DNA of 5,339 nt from positions 1-5,339 of the forward strand of contig CAKZYI010000536.1 in the NCBI GenBank assembly GCA_937884735.1. Reading direction: 5' to 3'. This DNA comes from an uncultured Pleurocapsa sp. GTDB lineage: Bacteria; Cyanobacteriota; Cyanobacteriia; Cyanobacteriales; Xenococcaceae. The first letter of the stretch is position 1. Every line of letters starts with the position of its first letter. Positions 1 through 5,339 of the stretch are shown piece after piece. Made by a program: the position numbers and the translations under genes. A model generated the notes under the pieces. It was not told the DNA's origin. It did no database searches and saw nothing but the letters and a program-made list of their open reading frames with translations.

Positions 1-2
1 TT

Positions 3-68
3 ATTCAATAAGGAGAAGTCAATTCATCTAAGGAAAAGAGAACTGTAGATATTCTGCAATAGCTAGAG
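3..68 (+). pseudogene. clpX: Degenerate in-frame upstream continuation of clpX
   Basis: Read in the frame of the intact clpX segment, this stretch translates to I-Q-stop-GEVNSSKEKRTVDILQ-stop-LE. From memory of cyanobacterial ClpX, it corresponds to the segment resembling QPGE-x-x-SKEKR-x-x-D-x-L-x-x-LEPDDLVKFG, just before the C-terminal subdomain. TAA at 9-11 falls where the family usually has Pro. TAG at 60-62 falls where a Gln or His is usual. Nearby codons also differ from the usual sequence: LEL instead of LEP, and VIF instead of VKF. The homology therefore continues through two stops. This could be a decayed gene copy, or base-calling errors if position 1 is a contig edge. The sequence alone cannot decide. 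Confidence 0.55.
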
Positions 69-470
69 TTGGATGATTTGGTAATTTTTGGCATGATTCC
101 TGAGTTTGTCGGTAGAATTCCTGTGACAGCAGCCTTAGAGTCTCTGGATGAAGATGCCCTAGTAGAAATATTGACTAAGCCGCGCAATGCTATTGTCAAA
201 CAGTATCAAAAGCTTTTGGGAATGGACAATATTGAACTAGAATTTACCGATGGTGCAATTAGAGCTTTGGCAAAAGAAGCATATCGACGTAAGACAGGCG
301 CAAGAGCATTACGGGGTATTGTAGAAGAATTAATGCTAGATGTAATGTATGAAATTCCTTCTCGCGAGGATGTAGGGAAATGCACCATCACTGAGGAGAT
401 GGTAGAAAAGCGTTCTACTGCTGAATTAATTATTCACCCTGCTTCCTACCGCAAACCAGAATCTGCGTAA
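69..470 (+). CDS. clpX: ClpX, ATP-dependent Clp protease ATP-binding subunit, C-terminal part
   Basis: ClpX is the hexameric AAA+ unfoldase that recognises tagged proteins in the cytoplasm and threads them into the ClpP peptidase. Only the last 133 codons are open here; a complete ClpX is roughly 420-450 residues, so the zinc-binding domain and the Walker A and B motifs are missing. The segment starts just before the conserved FGMIPEFVGR motif, whose Arg (residue 16 counted from 69) is the family's arginine finger. It continues through KPRNAIVKQYQKLL. The RRKTGAR motif follows, whose Arg (residue 79) is the sensor-2 residue, and then LRGIVEELMLDVMYE. The end, KPESA, is typical of cyanobacterial ClpX. 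Position 69 is a TTG with no ribosome-binding site and is not a real start; it is only the first start-like codon after the stop at 60-62. The family assignment is very secure. Whether the gene is functional is uncertain because of the upstream stops. Confidence 0.88.
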   Translation: MDDLVIFGMIPEFVGRIPVTAALESLDEDALVEILTKPRNAIVKQYQKLLGMDNIELEFTDGAIRALAKEAYRRKTGARALRGIVEELMLDVMYEIPSREDVGKCTITEEMVEKRSTAELIIHPASYRKPESA

Positions 471-511
471 CGGATTAGATTGATTTTAGAAAATTGAATT
501 AACATTAACTT

Positions 512-549
512 AAAAAAAGGGCATTCTAACCAAAGAATGCCCTTTTTTT
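512..549. terminator. Bidirectional Rho-independent terminator between clpX and petF
   Basis: A perfect 9-bp stem, GGGCATTCT (519-527) with AGAATGCCC (534-542), closes a 6-base loop. Seven A residues (512-518) precede it and seven T residues (543-549) follow it. Each strand therefore reads as a G/C-containing hairpin followed by a U-tract. It sits between the convergent stop codons of clpX (470) and petF (571 on the minus strand), as expected for a shared terminator. The A and T tracts can pair as well, giving a continuous 16-bp stem. Confidence 0.93.
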
Positions 550-568
550 ATACAGTTGAAAAATATGC

Positions 569-862
569 TTAGTAAAGCTCTTCTTCTTGGTGGGTAGTGA
601 TTGTACAATCGGAACTAGGATATGCAACACAAGTAAGAACATATCCAGCTTCAATTTGATCGTCATCAAGAAAAGACTGATCGGATTGGTCTACAGTACC
701 AGACTCGATTTTACCCGCACAAGTAGAGCAAGCACCTGCACGACAAGAATAAGGTAGGTCTAAACCTTGTTCTTCTGCAACGTCAAGAATGTACTCATCA
801 TCGGGTACTTCAATGGTTTGCTCGCCATCAGGCATTTTTAAAGTAACGTTATATGTTGCCAT
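569..862 (-). CDS. petF: Plant-type [2Fe-2S] ferredoxin (ferredoxin I)
   Basis: This 97-residue soluble protein is the main photosynthetic ferredoxin. It takes electrons from photosystem I and passes them to FNR, nitrogen and sulfur assimilation enzymes, thioredoxin reductase, heme oxygenase and bilin reductases. The cluster ligands follow the plant-type pattern CX4CX2C then X29C: Cys40, Cys45, Cys48 and Cys78, within the hallmark PYSCRAGACSTCAGK and the later YVLTCVAYP. A fifth cysteine, Cys86 in SSDCTI, is also common in cyanobacterial PetF. The acidic surface and the HQEEELY end fit PetF, and length and sequence match Synechocystis ferredoxin I closely as I recall it. The ATG (860-862) follows an AGAGGA ribosome-binding site at a normal distance. 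The gene converges on clpX and diverges from bvdR, so it is probably monocistronic. Confidence 0.97.
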   Translation of the reverse strand: MATYNVTLKMPDGEQTIEVPDDEYILDVAEEQGLDLPYSCRAGACSTCAGKIESGTVDQSDQSFLDDDQIEAGYVLTCVAYPSSDCTITTHQEEELY

Positions 863-870
863 TGTATTTT

Positions 871-876
871 TCCTCT
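871..876 (-). promoter_or_regulatory. Ribosome-binding site of petF
   Basis: On the minus strand this reads AGAGGA, with the GAGGA core ending eight bases before the petF ATG. It is the only good Shine-Dalgarno site near a gene start in the window, and it confirms the 862 start. Confidence 0.8.
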
Positions 877-911
877 TTTACAGGGTCATGTATATTAGTT
901 TGTGCTTAATA

Positions 912-934
912 AAGAAAGATGCTGTGTCTTTCTT
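912..934 (-). repeat. Inverted repeat in the petF leader
   Basis: AAGAAAGA (912-919) and TCTTTCTT (927-934) form a perfect 8-bp dyad with a 7-base loop. It lies about 50-70 bases upstream of the petF ATG, so it is probably inside the petF 5' untranslated region. The stem has only two G-C pairs and is weak. It could be a leader element affecting mRNA stability, a protein site, or chance in purine/pyrimidine-rich sequence. Confidence 0.35.
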
Positions 935-1034
935 GGTTGAATGGGAAAAAAACCTATTCAACAAGCTACATGTTAGATACTAAGGGAAAAATCATTAGAA
1001 TCGATCGCGCATTAGTAATGAGATTTGTAATTAA

Positions 1035-1063
1035 TTGTAAAATAAGTTTTTCTTATATATAAA
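1035..1063 (+). promoter_or_regulatory. Candidate sigma70-type promoter for bvdR
   Basis: TTGTAA (1035-1040) matches the -35 consensus at four of six positions. TATAAA (1058-1063) matches the -10 consensus at five of six. The spacer is 17 bases, the optimum. Transcription would start near 1070, on the strand of bvdR. The region is AT-rich, so chance matches are possible; no activator site was identified. Confidence 0.45.
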
Positions 1064-1099
1064 GCTGAGACTAGAATAGTTGAAGTGTTCGATCGCTTT

Positions 1100-1136
1100 G
1101 TTGTCTAAAACAACCCTATAGCAACATTTGCTATGG
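1100..1136 (+). repeat. Two adjacent small hairpins in the bvdR leader
   Basis: The first is GTTGT (1100-1104) pairing with ACAAC (1110-1114) across a 5-base loop. The second is ATAGCAA (1118-1124) pairing with TTGCTAT (1128-1134) across a 3-base loop; it extends to flanking CC/GG pairs if one base is bulged. Both would be transcribed from the candidate promoter at 1035-1063. Neither has a following T-tract, so they do not look like terminators. No known riboswitch class was recognised. Confidence 0.35.
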
Positions 1137-1175
1137 ATAAGAACGTTTGCTGAAGATTCTGTATTCCCCGTAAAA

Positions 1176-1196
1176 ATAACTATTAACTATAGTTAT
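1176..1196. repeat. Operator-like palindrome upstream of bvdR
   Basis: TAACTATAGTTA (1184-1195) is a perfect 12-base palindrome. It overlaps a second dyad, ATAACTAT (1176-1183) with ATAGTTAT (1189-1196). The symmetry could mark a regulator binding site about 55-70 bases before the preferred bvdR start. It is made almost wholly of A and T, so a chance origin is possible. Confidence 0.3.
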
Positions 1197-1248
1197 ACCT
1201 TTGATGGATGATTTATTCTTAATAATGAAGTCTAATGCAGAATATTTT

Positions 1249-2235
1249 ATGTATAATCAAGCCGTTTCTTCTCTTAAAGTTGGCATAGTTGGTACAGGAT
1301 ATGCAGCGAAAAAGAGAGCAGAAGCTATAAAAAGCGATCGCCGTACACAATTAGTCGCAGTTACGGGAAATACACCCCACAGAATCCAAGAATTTTGCCA
1401 AATGTTTGAAATTGAAGCAGTAGATTCATGGGTTAAGCTGGTCGATCGCAGCGATCTAGATTTGATTTTTGTCTGCACTATCAATCGAGACTGTGGCGCG
1501 ATTGCCCTTGCTGCTATAGGAGCAGAAAAAAATGTAGTCGTGGAATATCCTCTTGCATTAGAAGCCAAAATAGGAGAGGAAATTATTGAATTAGCCGCAG
1601 TCAAGCAAAAGTTGATTCATGTCGAACACATGGAGATTATTGGCGGTTTGCATCAGGCGATGAAGGAGTACTTACCTCAAATTGGCAAAGTTTTTCAGGC
1701 TAACTATAAAACAATTAGCGCGCAAGCAAGCGATCGCCACAGTTGGAAATATAATAAAGATACTTTGGGCTTTCCTTTAGCAGCAGCATTGTCAAGAATT
1801 CATCGTCTAACCGATTTGTTTGGCAAAGTAGAAGCGGTTGACTGTAACAATCGCTATAGGGATAAATCTGGTTCTAATTATTTTAGTTCCTGCATGTGCC
1901 AGGCTAGGTTTAATTTCGTTAATGGCGTTAGAGCAGAAATTGTATACGGCAAGGGAGATGTGTTTCATCAGAGTCATCGTACCTTTGAAATATATGGAGA
2001 AGAAGGAACGATGGTGTTTGAAGGAGAAAAGGGTAAATTAATCAAAAACAAGCGAGAAACAGAAATTCCTGTGGTTTCTCGTCGTGGTTTGTTTGCTAAA
2101 GATACAACCATGGTTTTAGATTATTTGTTTGATGGACATCCTCTATACATTCAGCCTCAAGCTAGCCTTTATGCTCTTAAAATAGCCAATGCAGCCGAAA
2201 AATCTGCCGCTTTGAATAAAACAGTTTGTTTATAA
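1249..2235 (+). CDS. bvdR: Probable biliverdin reductase BvdR (Gfo/Idh/MocA fold)
   Basis: BvdR uses NAD(P)H to reduce biliverdin IXalpha to bilirubin IXalpha in the cytoplasm; in Synechocystis it is needed for normal phycobiliprotein production. The N-terminal Rossmann domain shows KVGIVGTGYAAKKRAEA, with the GxxGxG dinucleotide loop about 12 residues in. EYPLAL follows, where many Gfo/Idh/MocA enzymes have EKP. The C-terminal substrate domain contains GFPLAAALSR, whose Arg (codon 1795-1797) aligns with the catalytically important Arg185 of Synechocystis Slr1784 as I recall that sequence. Also shared are LLHVEH-like LIHVEHMEIIGG, VYGKGDVFHQ, SRRGLFAKDT and ASLYALKIA. The open frame extends upstream to a TTG at 1201, with further ATGs at 1204 and 1225. 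I chose 1249 because it gives 328 residues, the length I recall for Slr1784; no candidate has a clear ribosome-binding site. A related Gfo/Idh/MocA paralogue is the alternative. Confidence 0.82.
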   Translation: MYNQAVSSLKVGIVGTGYAAKKRAEAIKSDRRTQLVAVTGNTPHRIQEFCQMFEIEAVDSWVKLVDRSDLDLIFVCTINRDCGAIALAAIGAEKNVVVEYPLALEAKIGEEIIELAAVKQKLIHVEHMEIIGGLHQAMKEYLPQIGKVFQANYKTISAQASDRHSWKYNKDTLGFPLAAALSRIHRLTDLFGKVEAVDCNNRYRDKSGSNYFSSCMCQARFNFVNGVRAEIVYGKGDVFHQSHRTFEIYGEEGTMVFEGEKGKLIKNKRETEIPVVSRRGLFAKDTTMVLDYLFDGHPLYIQPQASLYALKIANAAEKSAALNKTVCL

Positions 2236-2241
2236 ACTATC

Positions 2242-2270
2242 TTGACTAGAAGGAATTTGTGTACCATAAG
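2242..2270 (+). promoter_or_regulatory. Weak candidate promoter for the chemoreceptor gene
   Basis: TTGACT (2242-2247) matches the -35 consensus at five of six positions. CATAAG (2265-2270) matches the -10 at four of six, with a 17-base spacer. It begins seven bases after the bvdR stop and would give a leader of about 130 bases. Read-through from bvdR is an equally good explanation for expression of the receptor. Confidence 0.25.
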
Positions 2271-2284
2271 AGGCAATCCAAATT

Positions 2285-2303
2285 CTAATAAAATTAGCTT
2301 TTT
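2285..2303 (+). terminator. Weak possible terminator after bvdR
   Basis: CTAAT (2285-2289) pairs with ATTAG (2293-2297) across AAA, followed by CTTTTT. The stem is only five base pairs with one G-C pair, far weaker than the 512-549 terminator. It may be accidental, in which case bvdR and the receptor could be co-transcribed. Confidence 0.2.
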
Positions 2304-2313
2304 AAGTGTCTTG

Positions 2314-2321
2314 GCGATCGC
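2314..2321. repeat. HIP1 octamer GCGATCGC (one of seven)
   Basis: This copy lies in the gap between bvdR and the receptor gene. Other exact copies begin at 1334, 1730, 2567, 3279, 3750 and 4571, all within genes. Seven copies in 5.3 kb is far above chance in AT-rich DNA and is a recognised signature of many cyanobacterial genomes. Confidence 0.9.
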
Positions 2322-2410
2322 TTTCTTGATGCGCGTACATAGGTCAAATCGCCTCATAGGATACCGCAACACCAAAAAGGTTAGTATTTTTTTTCACGCT
2401 TTGTAAATCA

Positions 2411-5176
2411 ATGACCTATCAAAATTCCACGACTTCCCTCTCTAAAGCCGATAGAACTTCCAATGAAGTTAAAATACTTCCTCCCGCTGATTATAATTTG
2501 CCACCTTCTAAACCACCAGAAAAGAAACCATCAGGATTGGGATTACGAGCTAAAACAATACTAGCAGCGATCGCAATAGGAGGCATTCCCATAACTACCA
2601 TTGGTGCAATTTCTTACAAAGCAATTGAGAGAGATCTGACAGAAAACATCAATCAAGCCCAGCAAAGCCGTGCCAATCATCTGGCTCTTACATTAGAAAC
2701 ATATCTTCTTAACCGCACTAATGAGGCGGAAACTTTGGCAGCTAATCCGATATTTACTAATCCCAACGTGATGGAGACGGTAACTGTAGGTCAAAAAAAA
2801 GCTGCTTTGGATAGTTTTCAAGATAAAACAGGGTTCTACAACAGCATTGTTTATTTAGATCTCCAGGGCAACCCTTTATTTCAAAGCAAATCCGAACATC
2901 CTCTAAAAAATAACTATAGCGAGAAAGAGTATTTTCAAGCAGCAATTAGCAACAAAAGAACTACTCTAAACGAGCTAGGTAGATCTTCTTATACTGGCGA
3001 ACCAAGAATTGAGTTTGCCGTCCCCATAAAACATGCCTGGACTGATGAAGTGATTGGTATAATGCGTTTCAAAATTCCTAGCCAAAACATATTACCTCTG
3101 TTAGAAAGCTATACCGATCGAGACGAACAATGGTACGTCATTAATACCCAAGGTATCTTTTTTGCCAATTCTCTAGAAAATCTGGATAATCAACCTTTAG
3201 CTAATTATTTTCCTCAACTACAGGATTCACATATTGCTAGAAAAATAGTTACAGAATCGGTTACTAGTCCGATTAATCGCGATCGCAAACAAATCATCAA
3301 CTATGTACCAGTCAAACTAGGTGAAATTAATCCTAATCTCAATATTGGTACGGCGATTGCTTTGGATACAGATATTGCTTTTGCACCACTCAAATCTTTG
3401 AAATGGATTTATCTAGGGGGAACAATCGGCACTATTTTACTTGTTAGCATAATTGCGGGGTTTTTAGCCAATCGGATTATTGAACCTCTTTCAAAGCTAA
3501 TTGCTGGGGTGAGAGAACTCAGTTTAGGGAAACTAGACACCAAAATAGAACTAAATCGCCAAGATGAATTAGCTGTATTGGGTGATGAAATTAACAGCAT
3601 GGCAAGTCAATTAGGTGGATTAATACAGCGTCAAAAAACTGCTAATCAAACCGCTGAATTGATGGCGAGAATAGCTCAAACTCGCACTCCTAGAGAATTA
3701 CAATTACCTTTTAGTTTGTTTTTGGCAGAGGTAAGAAATTCTCTTAAAAGCGATCGCGTTATCTTTTACCAGTTTGATTCTCAGTGGAAGGGTACGGTTG
3801 TTGCGGAATCTGTAGCACAAGGTTTTCCTAGAACTTTAGGCGTACAGTTTGACGACCACTGTTTTGCCCAAGAATATGTGAGGAAATACCAAAAAGGCAG
3901 GATTCAAGCTATATCTAATATATATGAAGCCAATTTGACCTCCTGCCATCTTCAGCAGTTAGAACCCTATGGGGTAAGGGAAAGTTTAGTATTACCAGTT
4001 ATCTTAGAGTATCAGACAAAATCCGAATCAGATAAGCTCATCGGTTTATTGATAGCTCACCAATGTTCCACTTCTCGGCTTTGGTCACAATCAGATGTAG
4101 ATTATTTGCAGCAGATAGCTTATCAATTAGCAATGGTATTGCGAGGATATGTTGTCTATCAGGAAGAAAAATCACAAAAAGTAGATTTCAAACAAGATAT
4201 AGCTCAAATACGCAGCAAAATGAAAGATGTTGCCCTAGGAGATCTTACAGTCAAGTTAGACAGTAAAAAAGATTCCAATCGCGATGTCATAGAAGCTTTT
4301 AATGCTGTTTTTAGTAATTTACGCCAGGTTGTTGAAAAAATACAAACTCCTAGCAATCAGATTGACCAAAATCTGGCAGTCGATCAACATAATTTAGCTG
4401 AGATAAAAGATCGACTAAATCAACAGGCTAATACCCTAGCTTTGATGTTTGCTTTTATCGAGCAAATGAGCAACTCTATTACAGAAATTTCATCTCAAGT
4501 AGGAGTAGCATCTCACACCGTAGACTCGGTAGTAACGGATTTAGAATCGGAGAAGATTAATTTTAGTCGTGCGATCGCTTTTATGTCTCAATTAGAGAAC
4601 AATTTGCGCCACAATAAAGATAAAGTGAGAAACCTTAGTGCTGCTTCTGGAAAGATGACTAGGGTAATTAGTTCTATTAGGAAAATTAATTTACGAGCTA
4701 GTTTATTAGCCAGCAAATTGGGTAAACGGATTCCCGAATTAGACGAATCAGCATTTAGTCTCAGGGAAGAAATCAAATCTATCCAGCAATCTATCACAGC
4801 AACTAAGGAATTAGAAAATATTGTTCTCGGTATCGATCGCGAAATCAACGAAGTTTTGCAAGAATATCAAACCAATGAGAACAAACTAGAACAAGACAGT
4901 GTTCTGATTGCCAACGGTAGCAAAAACCTAGAGCAAATAATCAAAATAACCAAGAATGCTCAACAGAATCTATTTTCTTTAGTCAACATGACAAAAATGC
5001 AGCAACAAACTCATCACAAGATTGACAAACTGCAAAAAGAGTTAAACAAAACTACTAAATCCATTATGCTTCTCAACGATCTCTCTATCGAATCCCTAGA
5101 AGAAACTTCTGTCACAGCTAAGGATTTAGAAAATGTAGTTAATTTCTTTAAGCTAGAAGAGAAAAAGCTTAAGTAA
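2411..5176 (+). CDS. PixJ-like chemoreceptor: dCache-HAMP-GAF (cyanobacteriochrome type)-HAMP-degenerate MCP domain
   Basis: This 921-residue inner-membrane receptor has several recognisable parts. A Pro/Lys-rich cytoplasmic tail (1-45) is followed by a first membrane helix (about 47-68). A periplasmic double-Cache sensor (about 75-325) includes EKEYFQAAISN and EFAVPI. A second helix (about 332-353) and a HAMP domain (about 354-405) come next. The GAF domain (about 430-580) is phytochrome-like, with DHCF (Cys484), SCH (Cys512, His513), VRESLVLPV and IAHQCS. The two cysteines are spaced as in DXCF cyanobacteriochromes such as PixJ, suggesting a covalently bound bilin and blue/green sensing. 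A second HAMP-like segment (about 598-645, DVALGDLTV) leads into a long coiled coil (about 680-912) that aligns with methyl-accepting domains. At the coiled-coil tip (about 769-786), the usual IEAARAGE...GRGFAVVA sequence is replaced by SKLGKRIPELDESAFSL. CheA/CheW binding is therefore doubtful. The start has no good ribosome-binding site. The family is secure; bilin binding and output are inferred. Confidence 0.88.
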   Translation: MTYQNSTTSLSKADRTSNEVKILPPADYNLPPSKPPEKKPSGLGLRAKTILAAIAIGGIPITTIGAISYKAIERDLTENINQAQQSRANHLALTLETYLLNRTNEAETLAANPIFTNPNVMETVTVGQKKAALDSFQDKTGFYNSIVYLDLQGNPLFQSKSEHPLKNNYSEKEYFQAAISNKRTTLNELGRSSYTGEPRIEFAVPIKHAWTDEVIGIMRFKIPSQNILPLLESYTDRDEQWYVINTQGIFFANSLENLDNQPLANYFPQLQDSHIARKIVTESVTSPINRDRKQIINYVPVKLGEINPNLNIGTAIALDTDIAFAPLKSLKWIYLGGTIGTILLVSIIAGFLANRIIEPLSKLIAGVRELSLGKLDTKIELNRQDELAVLGDEINSMASQLGGLIQRQKTANQTAELMARIAQTRTPRELQLPFSLFLAEVRNSLKSDRVIFYQFDSQWKGTVVAESVAQGFPRTLGVQFDDHCFAQEYVRKYQKGRIQAISNIYEANLTSCHLQQLEPYGVRESLVLPVILEYQTKSESDKLIGLLIAHQCSTSRLWSQSDVDYLQQIAYQLAMVLRGYVVYQEEKSQKVDFKQDIAQIRSKMKDVALGDLTVKLDSKKDSNRDVIEAFNAVFSNLRQVVEKIQTPSNQIDQNLAVDQHNLAEIKDRLNQQANTLALMFAFIEQMSNSITEISSQVGVASHTVDSVVTDLESEKINFSRAIAFMSQLENNLRHNKDKVRNLSAASGKMTRVISSIRKINLRASLLASKLGKRIPELDESAFSLREEIKSIQQSITATKELENIVLGIDREINEVLQEYQTNENKLEQDSVLIANGSKNLEQIIKITKNAQQNLFSLVNMTKMQQQTHHKIDKLQKELNKTTKSIMLLNDLSIESLEETSVTAKDLENVVNFFKLEEKKLK

Positions 5177-5339
5177 ATATCAATAAGTCAAGGCGTGGGA
5201 TCGATTAAAGGAAAAAAAGTAAAAAGTGGCTTTATTTAACTGATGTTACGCAGTACAGTCGTGTTTTTTTAAAAAAAGATTAAAAAGTAGAAAACAAACA
5301 CCTTACCAGGAGGAATTAGAATACGCGGGGGGGCAGGGC
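5177..5339. other. Gene-free end of window with T7A7 palindrome
   Basis: No gene is recognisable in these 163 bases. The AT-rich part contains a perfect T7A7 palindrome (5264-5277), which has no G-C stem and is not a convincing terminator. The last 15 bases are G-rich, with a run of seven G (5327-5333), unlike the rest of the window. Confidence 0.5.
5308..5313 (+). promoter_or_regulatory. Strong Shine-Dalgarno sequence without a following start codon
   Basis: AGGAGG is followed by seven bases and then ATA (5321-5323), where a start codon would be expected. No ATG, GTG or TTG occurs before the end of the window. It may mark the start of a gene lying mostly beyond the window, with an error or mutation in the start codon, or be accidental. 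Confidence 0.3.

Larger units (their letters stand above)
863..1200. other. Divergent intergenic region between petF and bvdR
   Basis: These 338 AT-rich bases contain no convincing gene. The petF side has the ribosome-binding site (871-876) and a leader hairpin (912-934), but I found no minus-strand -35/-10 pair at acceptable spacing. The bvdR side has a plausible promoter (1035-1063), two adjacent small hairpins (1100-1136) and a palindrome (1184-1195). If bvdR starts at 1249 and transcription begins near 1070, its leader would be about 180 bases. No tRNA, rRNA, CRISPR or insertion-sequence feature was recognised. Confidence 0.6.

Noticed and set aside
9..62. Stop-codon recoding (TAA and TAG read as sense) in clpX
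   Set aside because: All other genes here use TAA as a normal terminator, and surrounding substitutions at conserved positions are better explained by decay or sequence errors.
789..983. Plus-strand 64-codon frame spanning the petF start and leader
   Set aside because: It is antisense to petF, has no ribosome-binding site or homology, and its hydrophobic stretch comes from T-rich leader sequence.
1257..1604. 115-codon minus-strand frame inside bvdR
   Set aside because: It is the antisense shadow of the conserved Rossmann domain and resembles no known protein.
2169..2375. Minus-strand open frame overlapping the 3' end of bvdR and the following gap
   Set aside because: It is mostly antisense to conserved bvdR codons, has no recognisable family, and its translation is a low-complexity mix of Leu, Ile and Lys typical of chance frames.
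5264..5277. T7A7 palindrome as terminator of the receptor gene
   Set aside because: It has no G-C stem or loop; an A/T-only palindrome is weak evidence for Rho-independent termination.
1..5339. CRISPR array, insertion sequence, tRNA or rRNA
   Set aside because: No regularly spaced direct repeats, transposase-like frames, terminal inverted repeats, cloverleaf sequences or rRNA motifs were seen.

Overview
The window looks like cyanobacterial chromosome. It is AT-rich, and it carries seven exact copies of the cyanobacterial octamer GCGATCGC (HIP1). Its proteins are typical of the group: a plant-type [2Fe-2S] ferredoxin, a BvdR-type oxidoreductase and a chemoreceptor with a phytochrome-like GAF domain. 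No species is assigned. Both extremities read poorly: in-frame stops inside ClpX homology on the left, and a G-rich homopolymer run after an orphan ribosome-binding site on the right. The window may therefore be a draft contig with low-quality ends.

Layout. Positions 1-470 (+) hold the 3' part of clpX, the unfoldase subunit of the Clp protease. The last 133 codons are intact, but the same frame upstream has stops at 9-11 and 60-62. A strong hairpin at 512-549, with an A-tract before it and a T-tract after it, terminates both clpX and the convergent ferredoxin gene. Positions 569-862 (-) encode ferredoxin I (petF). Positions 863-1200 form a divergent intergenic region with a plausible promoter for the rightward gene and several small dyads. 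The next gene (+), ending at 2235, is a probable biliverdin reductase (bvdR), best started at 1249. After a 175-base gap, 2411-5176 (+) encodes a 921-residue membrane chemoreceptor-like protein: dCache, HAMP, GAF, HAMP, then a methyl-accepting coiled coil. The last 163 bases contain no gene.

How the genes may work together. Three neighbours touch bilin or light biology. Ferredoxin is the known electron donor for heme oxygenase and the ferredoxin-dependent bilin reductases. BvdR reduces biliverdin to bilirubin. The receptor's GAF domain has both cysteines of a DXCF-type cyanobacteriochrome, Cys484 and Cys512, exactly 28 residues apart, so it may bind a bilin and sense blue/green light. The functional link is inferred from gene order and motifs only.

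The most unusual element is that receptor. Its photosensory motifs are intact, but the normally near-invariant CheA/CheW-binding hairpin tip of its signalling domain has been replaced by unrelated sequence about three residues shorter. It looks like a PixJ-type photoreceptor that has lost, or changed, its output partner.
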